A DNA stretch of 64,000 nt from a virus, in the IMG/VR virus record IMGVR_UViG_3300005518_000002, positions 1 through 64,000 of that record, one strand, 5' to 3'. Below are positions 42,152 through 50,900 of the stretch, piece after piece. The stretch's first letter is position 1. Every line of letters starts with the position of its first letter. The notes beneath the pieces were generated by a model. That model did not search any database. It worked only from the letters and a program-made list of their open reading frames with translations, and was not told the origin of the DNA. Made by a program: the position numbers and the translations under genes.

Positions 42152-42732
42152 GAGCGCACTCCGTCCGTGAGGAATCCGAGAGCGGGGATGTCCTGCACCC
42201 GTTCAGCCATGCAGCCGGGCTCCACCAGATGCGTGCTGGTCATGGAGTGGAAGTCGATGCCCCCGTCAGCCGCTGCCCACTCCGCCAGGTTGTACGCGCG
42301 GGTCTGGGCTCCCTTGCGCCAGCTGTAGTTCTGGGACGTGCCCCGCTGCGCGCAGCGATGATCCAGGACATCGTCGTCCGCATACAGGTAGAGCAGGTGG
42401 ACCCGCACTCCCGCAGCCGTCAGCCGGGACAGGAAGGGACGCGTGGCCAGCCGGGCTCCCTCCCCCAGGGCGAAGTCGACCGGGGTGCGCAGCAGGAAGT
42501 CCGAGGCACGGAAGGAGATGTCCATGGCCAGGCTGTCCGTGCCGGGATGCTGCTGACGGGGCACTCCGAGTTCGAGCCCGTGCAGGGCTCCGCTGTTCAT
42601 GGAGCGCAGCAGCGTGTGCGGCACGGGCGGACCCTTGACGACTTCCATGTCCCAGGGCAGGCGCAGGTAGCGCATCAGCGTGGACTTGCCGACGCCGGGT
42701 GCTCCGCAGATGTACAGCAGGTCTTTGATCAC
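42148..42732 (-). CDS. P-loop kinase, probable 5-hydroxymethylpyrimidine DNA kinase
   Basis: 194 residues from the GTG at 42732 (GGAGG seven bases upstream). Walker A GAPGVGKST is at the N-terminus, an acidic Walker B-like strand end YLYADDD follows, and a lid-type Arg region (HRCAQRG) completes a small nucleotide-kinase fold. In known phage systems a kinase of this class phosphorylates 5-hydroxymethyluridine in DNA. The position next to the dioxygenase and the PPlase-like gene, with four-base overlaps on both sides, supports that role. Confidence 0.78.
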   Translation of the reverse strand: MIKDLLYICGAPGVGKSTLMRYLRLPWDMEVVKGPPVPHTLLRSMNSGALHGLELGVPRQQHPGTDSLAMDISFRASDFLLRTPVDFALGEGARLATRPFLSRLTAAGVRVHLLYLYADDDVLDHRCAQRGTSQNYSWRKGAQTRAYNLAEWAAADGGIDFHSMTSTHLVEPGCMAERVQDIPALGFLTDGVRS

Positions 42733-43577
42733 AGTGGTCCTCCGACGATCCAGAAGCAGGTCGTGCCGTCCCGGCGCTTCCACCAGTCCGGCGCAAGCTG
42801 GTCCAGATGGTGGGCGACCTTTCCCTCATAGGTGGGGTGCAGGACGATGCCGTCCAGCGTGTGGGGCTGCCGGTCACCGTAGGCATAGACGCCTGTGCCG
42901 TGCAGGTCGATGTGCTCGTAATCATCCCAGACCAGACCCATGCGCAGCAGCCGCGCGCGCATCCACTCCCGCCGGTCCGGGCCTATGCCGATCAGCTTGA
43001 CCTCCACGTCGCTGCGCTTGTGGGCGATCAGTCCGGTGAGGATGCCGGTCGCGGTGTTCGCCGACCCGAACGGGATCACCAGCGTGCGCACCTCCAGCGG
43101 CAGGTTGGCGACCTGTTCGGCCACGGGACCGTGGAACGCCATGAGCTCCACAGCACTGGCGTCCGGCGGGGTGGTGATGCCGTACTCCAGGAGATAGGCC
43201 GAGCCGTCCCTCCGCACGAGCTCCCGGGCTGCGCGCTGCAAGGCCGGGTTGTACCCCACGCCGATGAAATCGAAGTCCGCTCCGGCCGCCTGAGCAATCT
43301 GCGGAGAGGGGTGGCGGAAGGCAGTCGACGGACGGGTGCCCCCGTAGATCACGAGGCAGTCCATGTCCAGCTCCCGCGCCGTGATGGAGACCATGGCCGC
43401 CTGCGGGCTGAGCACGCTGCACGCGGTGACCACCCGGGTGTAGCCGAGGGCGGACGCGCGGCGGAGCAGGTGCTGGCAGGCACGGAGCTTGGATCCGTTG
43501 ATGCCGTGCTGTCCGGTGTAGAGATCTTCCCGCTTGAGCTGGAGTCCGCCGCGCAGCTGTACGGGGGTCAGATCCAC
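42729..43577 (-). CDS. PLP-dependent enzyme, fold type II
   Basis: 282 residues from the GTG at 43577 (GGGAG upstream). The Schiff-base Lys is likely in INGSKLRAC, a context like ACC deaminase/cysteine-desulfhydrase enzymes. The Gly/Ser-rich phosphate loop is VIPFGSANTATGI. Fold type II PLP enzymes perform beta-elimination or replacement. In phage DNA hypermodification, PLP enzymes alter the amino acid attached to the base, for example by decarboxylation or elimination. It overlaps genes on both sides. Confidence 0.8.
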   Translation of the reverse strand: MDLTPVQLRGGLQLKREDLYTGQHGINGSKLRACQHLLRRASALGYTRVVTACSVLSPQAAMVSITARELDMDCLVIYGGTRPSTAFRHPSPQIAQAAGADFDFIGVGYNPALQRAARELVRRDGSAYLLEYGITTPPDASAVELMAFHGPVAEQVANLPLEVRTLVIPFGSANTATGILTGLIAHKRSDVEVKLIGIGPDRREWMRARLLRMGLVWDDYEHIDLHGTGVYAYGDRQPHTLDGIVLHPTYEGKVAHHLDQLAPDWWKRRDGTTCFWIVGGPL

Positions 43578-44644
43578 CGGATCTCCCGGCGCCCGAAGCT
43601 GCCCTGCGCCACGGCGGACTCGAAGCCATTGGCGAAGCAGGGCCACTCCTCCGTCATGTTGATCACTTCTCCGTGTTCGAGGAACCAGTTCTGCTTGACC
43701 GGCACGCAGCCGGGGTCCAGCGGACTGTCCTCCAGGAGGAGCCGGGGCGGGAATGCGGTGCGCCGGGCCTCCCACAGCAGATCGAACCTCCGCCCGAACT
43801 TGATCTCTCCGTGGCGGATGCGGTCGTACAGCATGTCGTTGTACACACCGGGGTAGCGCCGGTTCGGCTTGTGCCAGCTCTTGAAGGTGCACAGCGCACT
43901 CTCCAGGCTGAGGTAGCCCAGCGCACGGTCGTCCCAGCCGAGCGTGCGCACCAGGTCCCGTGCGTCCCCCAGAAGCCGGGCACCCTCGGATTCGAGCTTC
44001 CTGATCATTCCCGGGGAGTAGCGCCCGCCGTAGCTGCCGAGCTGGTGGTCACTGATCCAGCCCTCGTGTCCGGACACCAGGCACAGGCCGTTGCGGTGGG
44101 AGCGGGATCCGGAGATGTCCTGGAGCATCAGCGTGTCCGCGTCGGGCACCGGCAGGCCGAGGATGCGCAGGTACTCCAGGTAGCTCCAGGCCGAGAGCCG
44201 TCCCATGGTCGGAATGGCGAGAGCACGCTCCCAGCAGCTGTCCCAGTCACCCTTGCGCCAGTAGCGGGCCTGTCCCGCTCCGGTCAGCGCACGGTACCCG
44301 GCGCAGGCCCGGGGGAACTTGGCCTTGTGGTAGCGGCGGTCGGTGTCCCACTGGAGCGCGCCCCAGTGCTCGTTGAGAAAGGCGACGGCCTTGTCCGAGT
44401 CCTCCGGCCGGGGCGCAGCCCCGAACAGCAGCAGCGTCGTGACGGGGTTCTGCGTGTTGCCGTTGAGGAAAGCGAGCCAGGCCCGCTGCTCCTCGTCGAG
44501 GTCCAGCTCCCGGGCGACGTGCGGCAGCACGTAATGCACACCGCCGGGGAAGGACTGGTACTTCAGGGACCAGGCGTAGAAGCGCAGGAAGATCTCCCTC
44601 CGGTACTCGGGCTTGCGGAAGTCAGCGCCGTGCTCAGGATTCAT
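43568..44644 (-). CDS. aGPT-PPlase / 5-hmdU DNA kinase helical-domain family protein
   Basis: 358 residues, mostly alpha-helical. Features that match the family named alpha-glutamyl/putrescinyl thymine pyrophosphorylase (HMUDK helical domain): REIFLRFYAWSLKY, AWLAFLNGNTQNPVTT, then QWDTDRRYHKAKFPRACAGY, MGRLSAWSYLEYL and the highly typical SGSRSHRNGL. Members replace the activated phosphate on 5-hydroxymethyl pyrimidines with an amino acid or polyamine. The ATG at 44644 has GGAGG upstream and overlaps the ParB-like stop. Confidence 0.82.
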   Translation of the reverse strand: MNPEHGADFRKPEYRREIFLRFYAWSLKYQSFPGGVHYVLPHVARELDLDEEQRAWLAFLNGNTQNPVTTLLLFGAAPRPEDSDKAVAFLNEHWGALQWDTDRRYHKAKFPRACAGYRALTGAGQARYWRKGDWDSCWERALAIPTMGRLSAWSYLEYLRILGLPVPDADTLMLQDISGSRSHRNGLCLVSGHEGWISDHQLGSYGGRYSPGMIRKLESEGARLLGDARDLVRTLGWDDRALGYLSLESALCTFKSWHKPNRRYPGVYNDMLYDRIRHGEIKFGRRFDLLWEARRTAFPPRLLLEDSPLDPGCVPVKQNWFLEHGEVINMTEEWPCFANGFESAVAQGSFGRREIRWI

Positions 44645-45404
44645 CCGGACCCTCCGGGGAGTCCGCGTACTCCAGCGCGTTGCCCTCGTCGCTCAGTCCG
44701 TGCTGGTCGATCACCCGCGCGGTCACCCGGGCCGCGCACAGCAGGATCTCTCCCTGGCTGCGGGCGCCCAGATTCTCCCGGATCTTCATGATCAGCTGTC
44801 CGAGCTCGTCGGCCTGCGCACTGGGCAGGGCGAGGACGATGTCCCGCACCCCCCGGCTGGCCATCGTCGTGGAGTCGTGTCCGCCGTGGGACGCAATACG
44901 CCGCTCCACGTCCTCCGGGGTGTCGTTCCAGGACGTATCGGGGGTGGCATAGGGGGTCACCTCGGCCTCCTCTCCTGAGGCTGCCTCCAGGGCTTCCAGG
45001 AGGTCCGCCACTTCGTCATCCGCGAAGCCGGTCCCCTCGTAGTCGCCCTCCAGCGCGGTGAGCAGCGCGGCGAGAGCTCCGGAGTCGTAGTCCCCGTCGT
45101 CGGCCGCCTTGTTGTCCACCAGGTTGATCTTTTTGGCGGTCCTGTCGTCGCACGTGATCACCTCGCAGCGGGCTTCGGTCTCGCCCTCCTCGGCCAGCGC
45201 GATCATCGTGTGGTTGCCCGCCAGCACGACCAGCCCGGCGTCCGGCGTCTCGCGGACGACCAGGGACCGGTACTGACCGTGCTCCCGCAGGCTTCCGCGG
45301 ATCACGTCCACCCGGCCACGCTTGGCGTTGCCCGGGAAGGGGGTCAGCTCCCCCAGGGGGATGACATCGGTGCGGACATAGGTGCTCTTGGCTGTCTGGG
45401 TCAT
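44634..45404 (-). CDS. ParB/sulfiredoxin-domain protein of the modification cassette
   Basis: 256 residues. The N-terminal 110 residues hold the ParB-type fold: VIPLGELTPFPGNAKR, then a helix, LVVLAGNHTMIALAEEG (the usual DGxHR/GxxR-like box is GNHT) and the strand NLVDNKAAD. The rest is acidic and helical. Such ParB domains often lie in DNA-modification operons, where DNA targeting or nucleotide hydrolysis is proposed. First gene of the tightly overlapped hypermodification set. Confidence 0.78.
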   Translation of the reverse strand: MTQTAKSTYVRTDVIPLGELTPFPGNAKRGRVDVIRGSLREHGQYRSLVVRETPDAGLVVLAGNHTMIALAEEGETEARCEVITCDDRTAKKINLVDNKAADDGDYDSGALAALLTALEGDYEGTGFADDEVADLLEALEAASGEEAEVTPYATPDTSWNDTPEDVERRIASHGGHDSTTMASRGVRDIVLALPSAQADELGQLIMKIRENLGARSQGEILLCAARVTARVIDQHGLSDEGNALEYADSPEGPDES

Positions 45405-45757
45405 CGGGCTTTCCTCGCTCCTCGGACGGTCCACTGGACAACATGATCCAGCTCATGGCGCACAACAGCGTCCAGCCGCTTCTGCGCCTCGGGACTCAGC
45501 AGTACGTACGAGCACCCGGTGCGCCGCTCGATGCGCTCCAGGACGATGTCCTCCAGCTGCTGGTTCGTCCTTCTGATCCAGTTGTCGGTATCCAGGCAAC
45601 CAGCCTGGAACACCTGATATTCGAGCAGTCTGGTCTTCCGCTCCTGCTTCTTCCGCCGACCGGCAGGGGTGAGTTCGTTCTCCCTGATCAGGAAGACGGC
45701 CAGACCGAAAAACGTCAGGGTGGTCACGATGAGGCCGATCACCGTTTCAGCGTTCAC
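45401..45757 (-). CDS. membrane-anchored hypothetical protein, 118 aa
   Basis: GTG at 45757 with GGGAGG six bases upstream. One N-terminal transmembrane helix (about residues 5-24), then a basic helix (AGRRKKQERKTRLLEYQ) and a C-terminal domain with RRTGCSYVLLSPEAQKR. Overlaps the MazG-like gene upstream and the ParB-like gene downstream. Function unknown. Confidence 0.65.
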   Translation of the reverse strand: MNAETVIGLIVTTLTFFGLAVFLIRENELTPAGRRKKQERKTRLLEYQVFQAGCLDTDNWIRRTNQQLEDIVLERIERRTGCSYVLLSPEAQKRLDAVVRHELDHVVQWTVRGARKAR

Positions 45758-46058
45758 GGTTGCCCTCCCAGACGATGCCCCGGGAGAAACCCCCGCGCTC
45801 CATGGCCTTCGCCCTGCGGATCTCCTCCAGCTCCGACGCACTGACGCCGAGACCCAGCGCCAGCGTGTAGACGACTTCGAGCACGTCGGCCAGTTCCTCC
45901 GGCGCGGTCCTGTCGTCGGCCTGGAGGAATTCACCGACTTCTTCGGTCAGCTTCTGGCGCAGCCTGCGGCGGTACTCTGCGGAGTCCGCGATGTGGGTGA
46001 CGGGCTCCTGCCCGTTCTCCCGGCAGATCTCAGGGATCCTGTCCCTCACGAGCTTCAT
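45747..46058 (-). CDS. MazG / PRA-PH-like nucleotide pyrophosphohydrolase, 103 aa
   Basis: The protein shows the phosphoribosyl-ATP pyrophosphohydrolase / MazG-like helices: KLVRDRIPEI at the start, then KLTEEVGEFL and EELADVLEVVYTLA, with the EExxE and ExxD acidic pairs that hold Mg2+. Such enzymes hydrolyse nucleoside triphosphates or (p)ppGpp-linked pools; in a phage with modified DNA they could remove unwanted nucleotides. The ATG at 46058 overlaps the next gene. Confidence 0.85.
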   Translation of the reverse strand: MKLVRDRIPEICRENGQEPVTHIADSAEYRRRLRQKLTEEVGEFLQADDRTAPEELADVLEVVYTLALGLGVSASELEEIRRAKAMERGGFSRGIVWEGNRER

Positions 46059-46246
46059 GACGGTGTCCTGCCGCTCCGCTTCAGCAGCTGCGCGGCGATA
46101 GCACTGATCTCCTCGGCCACGGCCCCCACCACGGCCGCGCCGTGCTCCCGCTCCAGCTCTTCGGGCCACCAGCCCGCCTGAACCACAGACTTCAGGATGA
46201 GCGCCGCGCGGAACGCCGCATACTTCTTGATCTCTGCCTTGTTCAT
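46055..46246 (-). CDS. small hypothetical protein, 63 aa
   Basis: ATG at 46246 with AGGAGC upstream. Short helical protein (AEIKKYAAFRAALILKS, then AAVVGAVAEEISAIAAQLLK). Overlaps both neighbours by four bases. Function unknown. Confidence 0.6.
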   Translation of the reverse strand: MNKAEIKKYAAFRAALILKSVVQAGWWPEELEREHGAAVVGAVAEEISAIAAQLLKRSGRTPS

Positions 46247-46494
46247 GCCTGCTCCTTGATCACTTCTGGTCCGAACAGTGTCGCCCTGTCGGAGTAGTCG
46301 GCCATGAAGTTGCCCGGTGCACCGACGGGAGACCGTGAGCACACGTCATAGAAGATCACATCCGCACTCGTGTCCTGGTCCGGGAGTGCACCGGAATACC
46401 CCAGACACAAGTGGTCCTGGTCCGGGAGGTGACTTTCGGGAAGGTCGCAGCCGTGGGACGTCCAGCACACAGGACATGTACGGACCGATTTCAT
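46243..46494 (-). CDS. Cys-rich hypothetical protein, 83 aa
   Basis: N-terminal CPVC and a downstream Cys (SHGCDLPESHLPDQDHLC) give a zinc-binding look. The rest is short, with FYDVCSRSP, resembling small actinophage zinc proteins. ATG at 46494, with GGAGCAGGT upstream. Function unknown. Confidence 0.6.
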   Translation of the reverse strand: MKSVRTCPVCWTSHGCDLPESHLPDQDHLCLGYSGALPDQDTSADVIFYDVCSRSPVGAPGNFMADYSDRATLFGPEVIKEQA

Positions 46495-46988
46495 ACCTGC
46501 TCCTTGGTCAGTTGTCCGGCCAGGCGCCGCTCCCAGCGCTCAGCCTCCTTCTCATGACACGTGATCAGGTTCGTCGCGATCCGCACGTCGCGGTCGCTCA
46601 TCTCCTCCAGGCCGTAATTGTTGCGCAGCCAGGTCATCTTCCGGGCCCGGTGCCCGCGCTGGTTCAGCTGTACGCAGTGCACGAGTTCGTGCACGCAGGT
46701 GGCGGCAGCCTGGAGACCGTCACCCCGGGGGTGCAGGTCCCAGTTGACCAGCACCAGACATCCCGTCCGGTTCAGTGTGGTGCATCCGTAGGGAACGTCC
46801 GTCTCGGGCCACAGCGGAGCGCTGCGGATGCGCAGCACTTCCTGTTCCGCGCGCTCCCGGATCCGGTTGAGCTCGTGCCCGCGCACGATCTCCAGCGTCA
46901 CCCGTCCGGGGTCCCCCACCCGGCGCCGGACCAGATCCCTGGCCCGGCCGAAGATCTCAAAGATCTCTTTGATGTCAGGACGGTTCAC
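46491..46988 (-). CDS. putative HExxH zinc metallopeptidase, 165 aa
   Basis: GTG at 46988 in a GTGA overlap. The helix CVHELVHCVQL contains HExxH, the zincin signature, and a later acidic/His helix (CHEKEAERWERRL) may give the third ligand. A Cys-turn GCTTLNRTGCLVLVNWDLH precedes it. It could cleave host or phage proteins, or be a SprT/ImmA-type factor; no cognate substrate is near. Confidence 0.68.
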   Translation of the reverse strand: MNRPDIKEIFEIFGRARDLVRRRVGDPGRVTLEIVRGHELNRIRERAEQEVLRIRSAPLWPETDVPYGCTTLNRTGCLVLVNWDLHPRGDGLQAAATCVHELVHCVQLNQRGHRARKMTWLRNNYGLEEMSDRDVRIATNLITCHEKEAERWERRLAGQLTKEQV

Positions 46989-47203
46989 GGGGTACTCCTG
47001 TTCACCGGCAGCTCGCCCCACGTGGCCAGGAATGCCTCGCTGCTCTGCTGGCCGCTGGCCACGGCACGCTCGTCCATCCGGCGAGCCGCATGCTGCGCTT
47101 CCTCCGTGCCGCCCTCCAGGTAGGTCTGGAGATCGTAAGAGTTCAGGTCCGTGCAGCCTTCGGGGTAGGCATACGTGTCCGGGCGGTCGTCCGGGTGCGT
47201 CAT
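46985..47203 (-). CDS. acidic hypothetical protein, 72 aa
   Basis: Short, acidic protein (YAYPEGCTDLNSYDLQTYLEG). ATG at 47203 after AGGAGCACTGATC. Overlaps the metallopeptidase start by four bases, so the two are probably co-translated. Could be an inhibitor or chaperone for it; this is positional only. Confidence 0.6.
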   Translation of the reverse strand: MTHPDDRPDTYAYPEGCTDLNSYDLQTYLEGGTEEAQHAARRMDERAVASGQQSSEAFLATWGELPVNRSTP

Positions 47204-47218
47204 GATCAGTGCTCCTGT

Positions 47219-47410
47219 TCAGTGATCGGTGGATTCTGCATGCTCGGCCGCCGTGATGATCGCAACGGCGTCGCTCCGGAAGCTCCGGTCCTTCATCTGT
47301 TCGCAGCCTGAGCAGATGACGCGCCGCTGTCCGGTCTCGCGGTCGGCCTCCGCGTAGACGAAGGAACCGTAGAGGGTTTCAGGGATCTTGCTGATCCTCT
47401 CCCACGCCAT
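47219..47410 (-). CDS. zinc-knuckle-like protein, 63 aa
   Basis: ATG at 47410. Two Cys in CSGCEQMK and a basic patch. The frame begins right after the nuclease-like gene stop (47413). The C-terminus has an acidic/His-rich tail. Function unknown. Confidence 0.6.
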   Translation of the reverse strand: MAWERISKIPETLYGSFVYAEADRETGQRRVICSGCEQMKDRSFRSDAVAIITAAEHAESTDH

Positions 47411-47412
47411 GA

Positions 47413-47937
47413 TCAGACCCTTCCGCTCTGGCCGTGCTCGAAGCGCGCGCTGCGCGCAGCGTCGTAGGGGCAGTGCCCGGTGCAGGGTCCCGGCTGTACC
47501 GGAACGCTGAGCCAGGGGCCTCCGTAACCCTTGAGGGTCTTGCTGGCTGCCGCGCCGCGCGGCCGGTAGTCGAACCAGCTCGCATGCAGCAGGGGCGGGC
47601 CGTCCGGCCGGGCGAGCAGCACAGCCCGTCCCGGCAGGCCCTGCGTGCAGTTCGGCACCGGACCGAGAACGGTCAGATGACCAAGAACCGAGGCTGCCCG
47701 CATAAGGTACGGTTTGTCCAGATTTTCCTCGGTTCCCTTCACTTCGACATATCCCGAGCCGTTGGTGCGGAAGTCCGGCAGGTACGTTCCCCCGCCGGGC
47801 AGCGCCACCCTCTCGGGCTCGTACTCGTAGTCGATGCCCGCGGCGGCGAAGAAGACAGCCCAGCGGGCCTCCAGACGGCTCCTGAAAAGGATGCCGTTGT
47901 AGCGGGTCTCGATGGCTTTGATCTTTGGTCGTTTCAT
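47413..47937 (-). CDS. restriction-endonuclease-fold nuclease, 174 aa
   Basis: The N-terminal half shows RSRLEARWAVFFAAAGIDYEYEPE, then YLPDFR and GYVEVKGT: Glu, Asp and E-x-K of a PD-(D/E)xK fold. A following Cys/His-poor region is variable. It may be a DNA-end or repair nuclease. It is the gene upstream of the replication polymerase in transcription order (25 bases downstream of its stop). Confidence 0.75.
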   Translation of the reverse strand: MKRPKIKAIETRYNGILFRSRLEARWAVFFAAAGIDYEYEPERVALPGGGTYLPDFRTNGSGYVEVKGTEENLDKPYLMRAASVLGHLTVLGPVPNCTQGLPGRAVLLARPDGPPLLHASWFDYRPRGAAASKTLKGYGGPWLSVPVQPGPCTGHCPYDAARSARFEHGQSGRV

Positions 47938-47962
47938 GATTCCTCCATTCCCTGATCACTGA

Positions 47963-50900
47963 TCACTTGGCGGAGATTTCTCCCCAGTTGTGGCCCGGCT
48001 TCGAGAGATCGCACAGGATCGGCACATCCCTCCATTCCCAGGTGAAAGCGTCCTTGATCTCTGCGCCGACTTCCGCCGCCAGGTTCTCGGGTACCGAGAA
48101 CACGAACTCGTCGTGGACCCAGCCCCTCAGGTACGCCCGGTACTCGGGGTGGCGGTCCATCAGGCGGAGCAGCACCTCACAGGTGATGTCCCGCGCCCCG
48201 CCCTGGCCCATCAGCGCGGGAGCCACCGTGTACGCCCACTTCGGGTCACAGCGCATCAGGCGCCCGAATCCGTTGTCGAGCAGTTCCCCGTTCGCCCCCT
48301 TGGCCCGTACGTCGTCGCGCCATTCCATCAGCCGGGGGAACCGGGCCTCCATTCCGTTGACGAAGGCATAAACGATTTTCGGGTCCGCACCGTCTTCGAT
48401 CATCCGCCGGGCCCCGAGACCGTAGTTCCAGCCGTGACCCCGGGCCTTCGCATCCTGCCTGCTGATTCCGAGCATGTCCGCGATCAGCTGGTGCGCGTCC
48501 TTCTGTGTGCCGTCCTCCTCGAACCCGAACAGCGCCATGTAACCCGGGTCCTGGCAGTGCCCGGCAATCGCCCGCATGTCGACCTGCGCCAGGTCGCAGG
48601 CCATCAGCACGTCCCCGTCGTCCGCCTCGAAGATCTCCCGCTCCACGTGGCGGCCGCCGTGCTTCCCGTAGACGGTCATGCCCGGTTCGGTGACCGAGCC
48701 CCGGCCGCTGGCCTGGCGCATGGACACCTTCGGGTGCACGCGCCCCTCGGGCGTCAGGTACTTCTGCGCGGTCTGGTAGACGGTGCGGGTGGTGGTGACC
48801 ACGCGCATCAGCTCCAGCGCCCGCTTCAGCTCCGCAGGGCACCGCGGGTGCTCCGCCACCCGGTCCAGCGTGTCGGCCGCCGTGCTCAGCCTGCCGTTCT
48901 CGGTCTTCGGGGGCTGGGTGACGCCGTGCTGCTTCCACAGGTCCGTGAGCCAGGCGATCCCCTCCGTGGTGGCGAGAGGGGAGCTGAACGGCTCCCTGAC
49001 GGCCTTGCGTGCCTTCCCCCGCCCCCGCATCACCTCCCGGGACAGCGGGAGCCCGTAGCCCTCGCTGAGCTCTTTGAGGGCTGCCTGCTTCTTCTCCTCC
49101 CCGTCCCGCAGCCGCTGGTTCAGCAGCTCCGTGTTGACCTTGAACCCGTTGAGCGTCATCCGCCCCATGAGGGGGAGGATCCTGTGCTCGCGCCGGGTGT
49201 AGTCGTCCGAGGGCAGGATCCCGCGCACCGCCCGGGAGGCTTCAAGATCGCCCCGCAGGTAGTCGTTGTACTCAGAGTCATCTTTCGGGATCTTGTCGAA
49301 CCCGCCGTGCTTGCGCGCCAGAACCCGGATGTCGTTGGTCTTCCCGGCCACCCCGTAGCGCTGAGCCACATGATCCAGATCGTACTCGTCCACCGACGAC
49401 TTGCCCCGGCTCCTCGGGGGGTGCGCCTGCCGGGCGAGAGGTTCGGTGTCGACCGCCTTGCGGGCGAACGCGTCGAAGTCCATCCGGTGCCAGTGCGCGA
49501 GTGCCGGGCCGTCGAACCCGAGGATGTTGTGCCCGTAGACCTCCGGTGCCCGGGAGATCATTTCCACCAGTTCCGCGGGGGGCACGCCCGTCCTCGAATT
49601 GCCGTGCTGGTCGATCACTCCGGCAAGGCGCACGAAGCCCTCCCCGTAGGTGAACGCGGCGGACGCGTCAGCGGTCTCCAGGTCGAACCCGATGGGGCCC
49701 GAGAGGTCGATTTCCACGGGGGGTGCGGGGTCCGCAAAAGGATCTACGGAGAGGTCGAAATCAAGATCGTCCCCAAGGGCGTTCCAAGATCGGGTACCGT
49801 CAGTACCGTCAGCGCCGTTAAGTCCTCGTGATGGCTCATTTTTTCTGGTTAACCGGGCTGACGGTACTGACGGTACCTGATCTTGGTCCAGCTCTGTGAC
49901 GTGCATTTTTTCATTTTTCGCTTGTTCAGTGTTCAACGACTTTTCTCCCTCCAGAATTTTTTCTGCGCCCGTTTTGTACCCATTCTCGCGACCGGCCGCG
50001 GGACCCTCCGACGGACCCCGGAAAGGATCATCAGGACAGTCCGTGCAGTCGTCCCCGGGAAGATCGTCCGGGGTGAATTTCAGCCCCCTCCAGGCGTAGT
50101 AGGTCGACCCGAGAGGAACGGACATTCCGGACGGCCGGGAGAGCCCCGACTGCTTTTTGATCTTCTTCCTGTCGACCGGATTCTGCGACACCAGGTCGTG
50201 TCCCCCGAACCGGCTCACGAAGGTTTTGTCCCCCCATTCCTTCTGTCCCTTGTCCTTGATGTAGGAGTTGAAATCCGCGTACAGCTCCTTTGCGATCACG
50301 TGTGAGGCGTCGTCGAACTCCAGCCGGTCCTGGATGTACGACATGATCAGATCGGAGGACCGGCGCCATTCCTGGGTGTCCTTGTCCACCCGGTCCGGAG
50401 GAGGGGGCATGATCGTACCCAGCTCGTACCAGCGCCGGGCACCGGCCGCCATCCACGCCAGAACGGCCTCCTGGATCTTCGGATCGGTCTTGCAGCGGTC
50501 ACGGAGCGTAGCGTCACCGAGCCGGTCGTTCGGCCCTTTCACCTCTTCCTGCGTCTTGCGGTAGGTGTAGGGCCAGCGCACCAGCGCCAGGCGCCTCCAG
50601 GTGCCGTGGTCCGTCTCGTCGACCACCGGCTTGTGGTTGGAGTTGATGAACAGGCTGTGCGTCGCCTTGAAGGTCACCGGGTCCTGCCGGATGCGCCGGG
50701 CCGTCACGTACGCCGTACCGGCCAGCTTCTTCGCCCGGTTGGTGTCCAGGCGCCGGGCCTCCGGCGTCTCCTCCAGCACCGCGTAGCGCGCCCCCATCAG
50801 ATCCATCATTTCGGTGGGGTGGTTGTCGTTCGCGTTGCCGAGCATCACCCGGTCGCTCACCTGCACGTGGTACTTCCCGGCTGCTTTGGCGCACGCGTCG

